Origin: Duganella sp. Root336D2
GTDB lineage: Bacteria > Pseudomonadota > Gammaproteobacteria > Burkholderiales > Burkholderiaceae_D
Length of the DNA stretch: 64,000 nucleotides
Assembly (NCBI RefSeq): GCF_001425005.1
Contig: NZ_LMDB01000009.1
Location: forward strand, 1 to 64,000
Direction of reading: 5' to 3'
Below, piece by piece: positions 62,768 through 64,000 of the stretch. The notes below the pieces were generated by a model. The model was not told the origin of the DNA and ran no database searches. It saw only the letters and a program-made list of their open reading frames with translations. Position 1 is the first letter of the stretch, and each line of letters starts with the position of its first letter. Position numbers and translations under genes: made by a program.

Positions 62768-64000
62768 TCAGTACACCTCAGGATCCGGGTCGGTGCGCTC
62801 CATCTCCAGCGAAGCGGCCAGCAGGGCCAGCCGCGCCACTACGCCGTAGACATAGAAGCGGTTCGGCGCCGCCGTTCCCGGCTTCGCTTTCACATCCGGC
62901 ACGGCATGCTGCTGCGCGAACGCCAGCGGCACGAACTGTGAACCCGGCGCGTTCAGGTTCTGGTCCGGCCCCTTCTCGCCATGCACGCGGTAGAAGCCAC
63001 CCACCACATAACGGTCAATCATATACACAACCGGCTCGGCAAACGCCTCCTTGATGCTCTCAAAGGTCGGCACCCCCTCCTGGATATTCAGGTCGGTCAC
63101 CGCCTTGCCATCCTTGATCACGGTCATGCGCTTGCGCTGCTCTTCCGACAACTCTTTCAGCTCGGCCGCATCGCGGATCGTGATGACGCCCTTGCCGTAG
63201 GTACCGGCATCCGGCTTGATGATGACGAACGGCTTCTCCTTGATGCCGTATTCCTTGTATTTCTTGCGGATTTTGGCCAGCACCGCATCGACCGAGGCCG
63301 CCAGGCTTTCCTGTCCCTCGCCGGTGGTCAGGTCCACCGCGCCGCATTTGGCGTGGAAAGGATTGACCATCCAGGGATCTACGCCGATCAGCTTGCCGAA
63401 CTTCTTGGCCACTTCGTCATAGGCATTGAAGTGGTTGGATTTGCGGCGGATTGCCCATCCGGCATGCAATGGCGGCAACAGGCTTTGCTCGTGCAGGTTG
63501 GTCAGGATGTCTGGAATGCCGGCCGACAGGTCGTTATTCAGCAAAATGGTGCACGGATCGAAATCCTTGAGACCCAGGCGGCGGCCATTCGGCGAACGCA
63601 CCAGCGGTTCTACCACCAGCATATTGCCGTCAGGCAGCGCCAGCGGCGTCGGCTGGGTCACCGATGGATCCAGCGAGCCGAAACGGACATTCAGGCCGGT
63701 CTGGCGGAAAATCTGCATCAGGCGCGCGACGCCCTGGAAGTAAGTCGGATGACGCGGCTTGATTTCCGGGATCAGCAACAGGTTGCGCGCATCCGGACAG
63801 TATTTATCGATCGCCGCCATCGCCGCCTGTACCGACAGCGGCAGCATTTCGTTGGCCAGGTAATGGAAGCCGCCAGGGAACAGGTTGGCATCCACCGGGG
63901 CCAGCTTATAGCCGGCATTGCGCAAGTCCACCGAAGCGTAGAACGGCGGCGTATGTTCCTGCCACTCGAGGCGGAACCACCGTTCAATAGCTGGGGTCGC
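62768..64000 (-). CDS. gshA: Glutamate-cysteine ligase, proteobacterial GshA type (5' end outside the window)
   Basis: At least 411 codons; the frame is open to the right edge, so the start is missing. IKPDAGTYGKGVITIRDAAE and WAIRRKSNHFNAYDEVAKKF match the PF08886-type ligase found in betaproteobacteria, which differs from the E. coli GshA family. It makes gamma-glutamylcysteine from glutamate and cysteine. Its position before gshB and the PTS genes is the usual order in this group. Confidence 0.92.
   Translation of the reverse strand, partial: ATPAIERWFRLEWQEHTPPFYASVDLRNAGYKLAPVDANLFPGGFHYLANEMLPLSVQAAMAAIDKYCPDARNLLLIPEIKPRHPTYFQGVARLMQIFRQTGLNVRFGSLDPSVTQPTPLALPDGNMLVVEPLVRSPNGRRLGLKDFDPCTILLNNDLSAGIPDILTNLHEQSLLPPLHAGWAIRRKSNHFNAYDEVAKKFGKLIGVDPWMVNPFHAKCGAVDLTTGEGQESLAASVDAVLAKIRKKYKEYGIKEKPFVIIKPDAGTYGKGVITIRDAAELKELSEEQRKRMTVIKDGKAVTDLNIQEGVPTFESIKEAFAEPVVYMIDRYVVGGFYRVHGEKGPDQNLNAPGSQFVPLAFAQQHAVPDVKAKPGTAAPNRFYVYGVVARLALLAASLEMERTDPDPEVY

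Overview
The window is GC-rich, densely coded DNA that looks like a betaproteobacterial chromosome, most likely Oxalobacteraceae (Massilia, Duganella or Janthinobacterium type). The reasons are a DUF3567 gene, an NtrY kinase paired with a REC-Fis regulator, the gshA-gshB-PTS EIIA-HPr-EI order, the metX-metW overlap, and mreBCD-mrdAB divergent from gatCAB. The genus is inferred from gene content and order only.

Layout. 1-7.8 kb is an AT-richer accessory island: an IS3-type transposase remnant, orphan RHS tip fragments with a candidate immunity gene, and an RHS system split into three consecutive genes that each carry a signal peptide. 7.8-16.5 kb holds an ABC-2 exporter, an EAL-HDOD regulator, a class II amidotransferase, two VOC proteins, a SUFU-family gene followed by an unlisted 58-residue zinc-ribbon ORF, and small conserved genes. 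16.5-41.7 kb is core genome: ntrX/ntrY-like, rsmB, argS, dsbA, birA-coaX, three SPOR proteins, rlpA-rodA-mrdA-mreDCB, gatCAB, pyrE and exonuclease III. 41.7-54.3 kb is the most interesting part, described below. 54.3-64 kb returns to core genes: an RluA-type pseudouridine synthase, an M48 protease, metW-metX, ptsI-ptsH-EIIA and gshB-gshA (cut by the window edge).

The 41.7-54.3 kb region appears to be a quorum-sensing-wired class III lanthipeptide locus. Two 48-residue precursors carry the class III leader motif ILNLQ and Ser/Thr/Cys-rich cores. They are followed by a LanKC synthetase (lyase-like, kinase and zinc-less cyclase domains), an ABC exporter and an exported double-domain M16 metallopeptidase. 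Convergent to this operon are two paralogous LuxI acyl-homoserine lactone synthases, one LuxR receptor, a small HTH protein and a TonB-dependent receptor.

A 16-bp palindrome, CTAGCAGATCTGCTAG, occurs three times (one copy with a single change). It lies about 57-63 bp before luxI copy 1, luxI copy 2, the HTH gene and the TonB receptor gene. A -10-like hexamer follows 20-22 bp after the box each time. The lanthipeptide precursor promoter keeps the promoter-proximal half of the box at the same spacing. The working model is density-controlled production, export, periplasmic trimming and possibly re-uptake or sensing of a modified peptide. Domain calls and boxes are read directly from the sequence; the functional wiring is inference.
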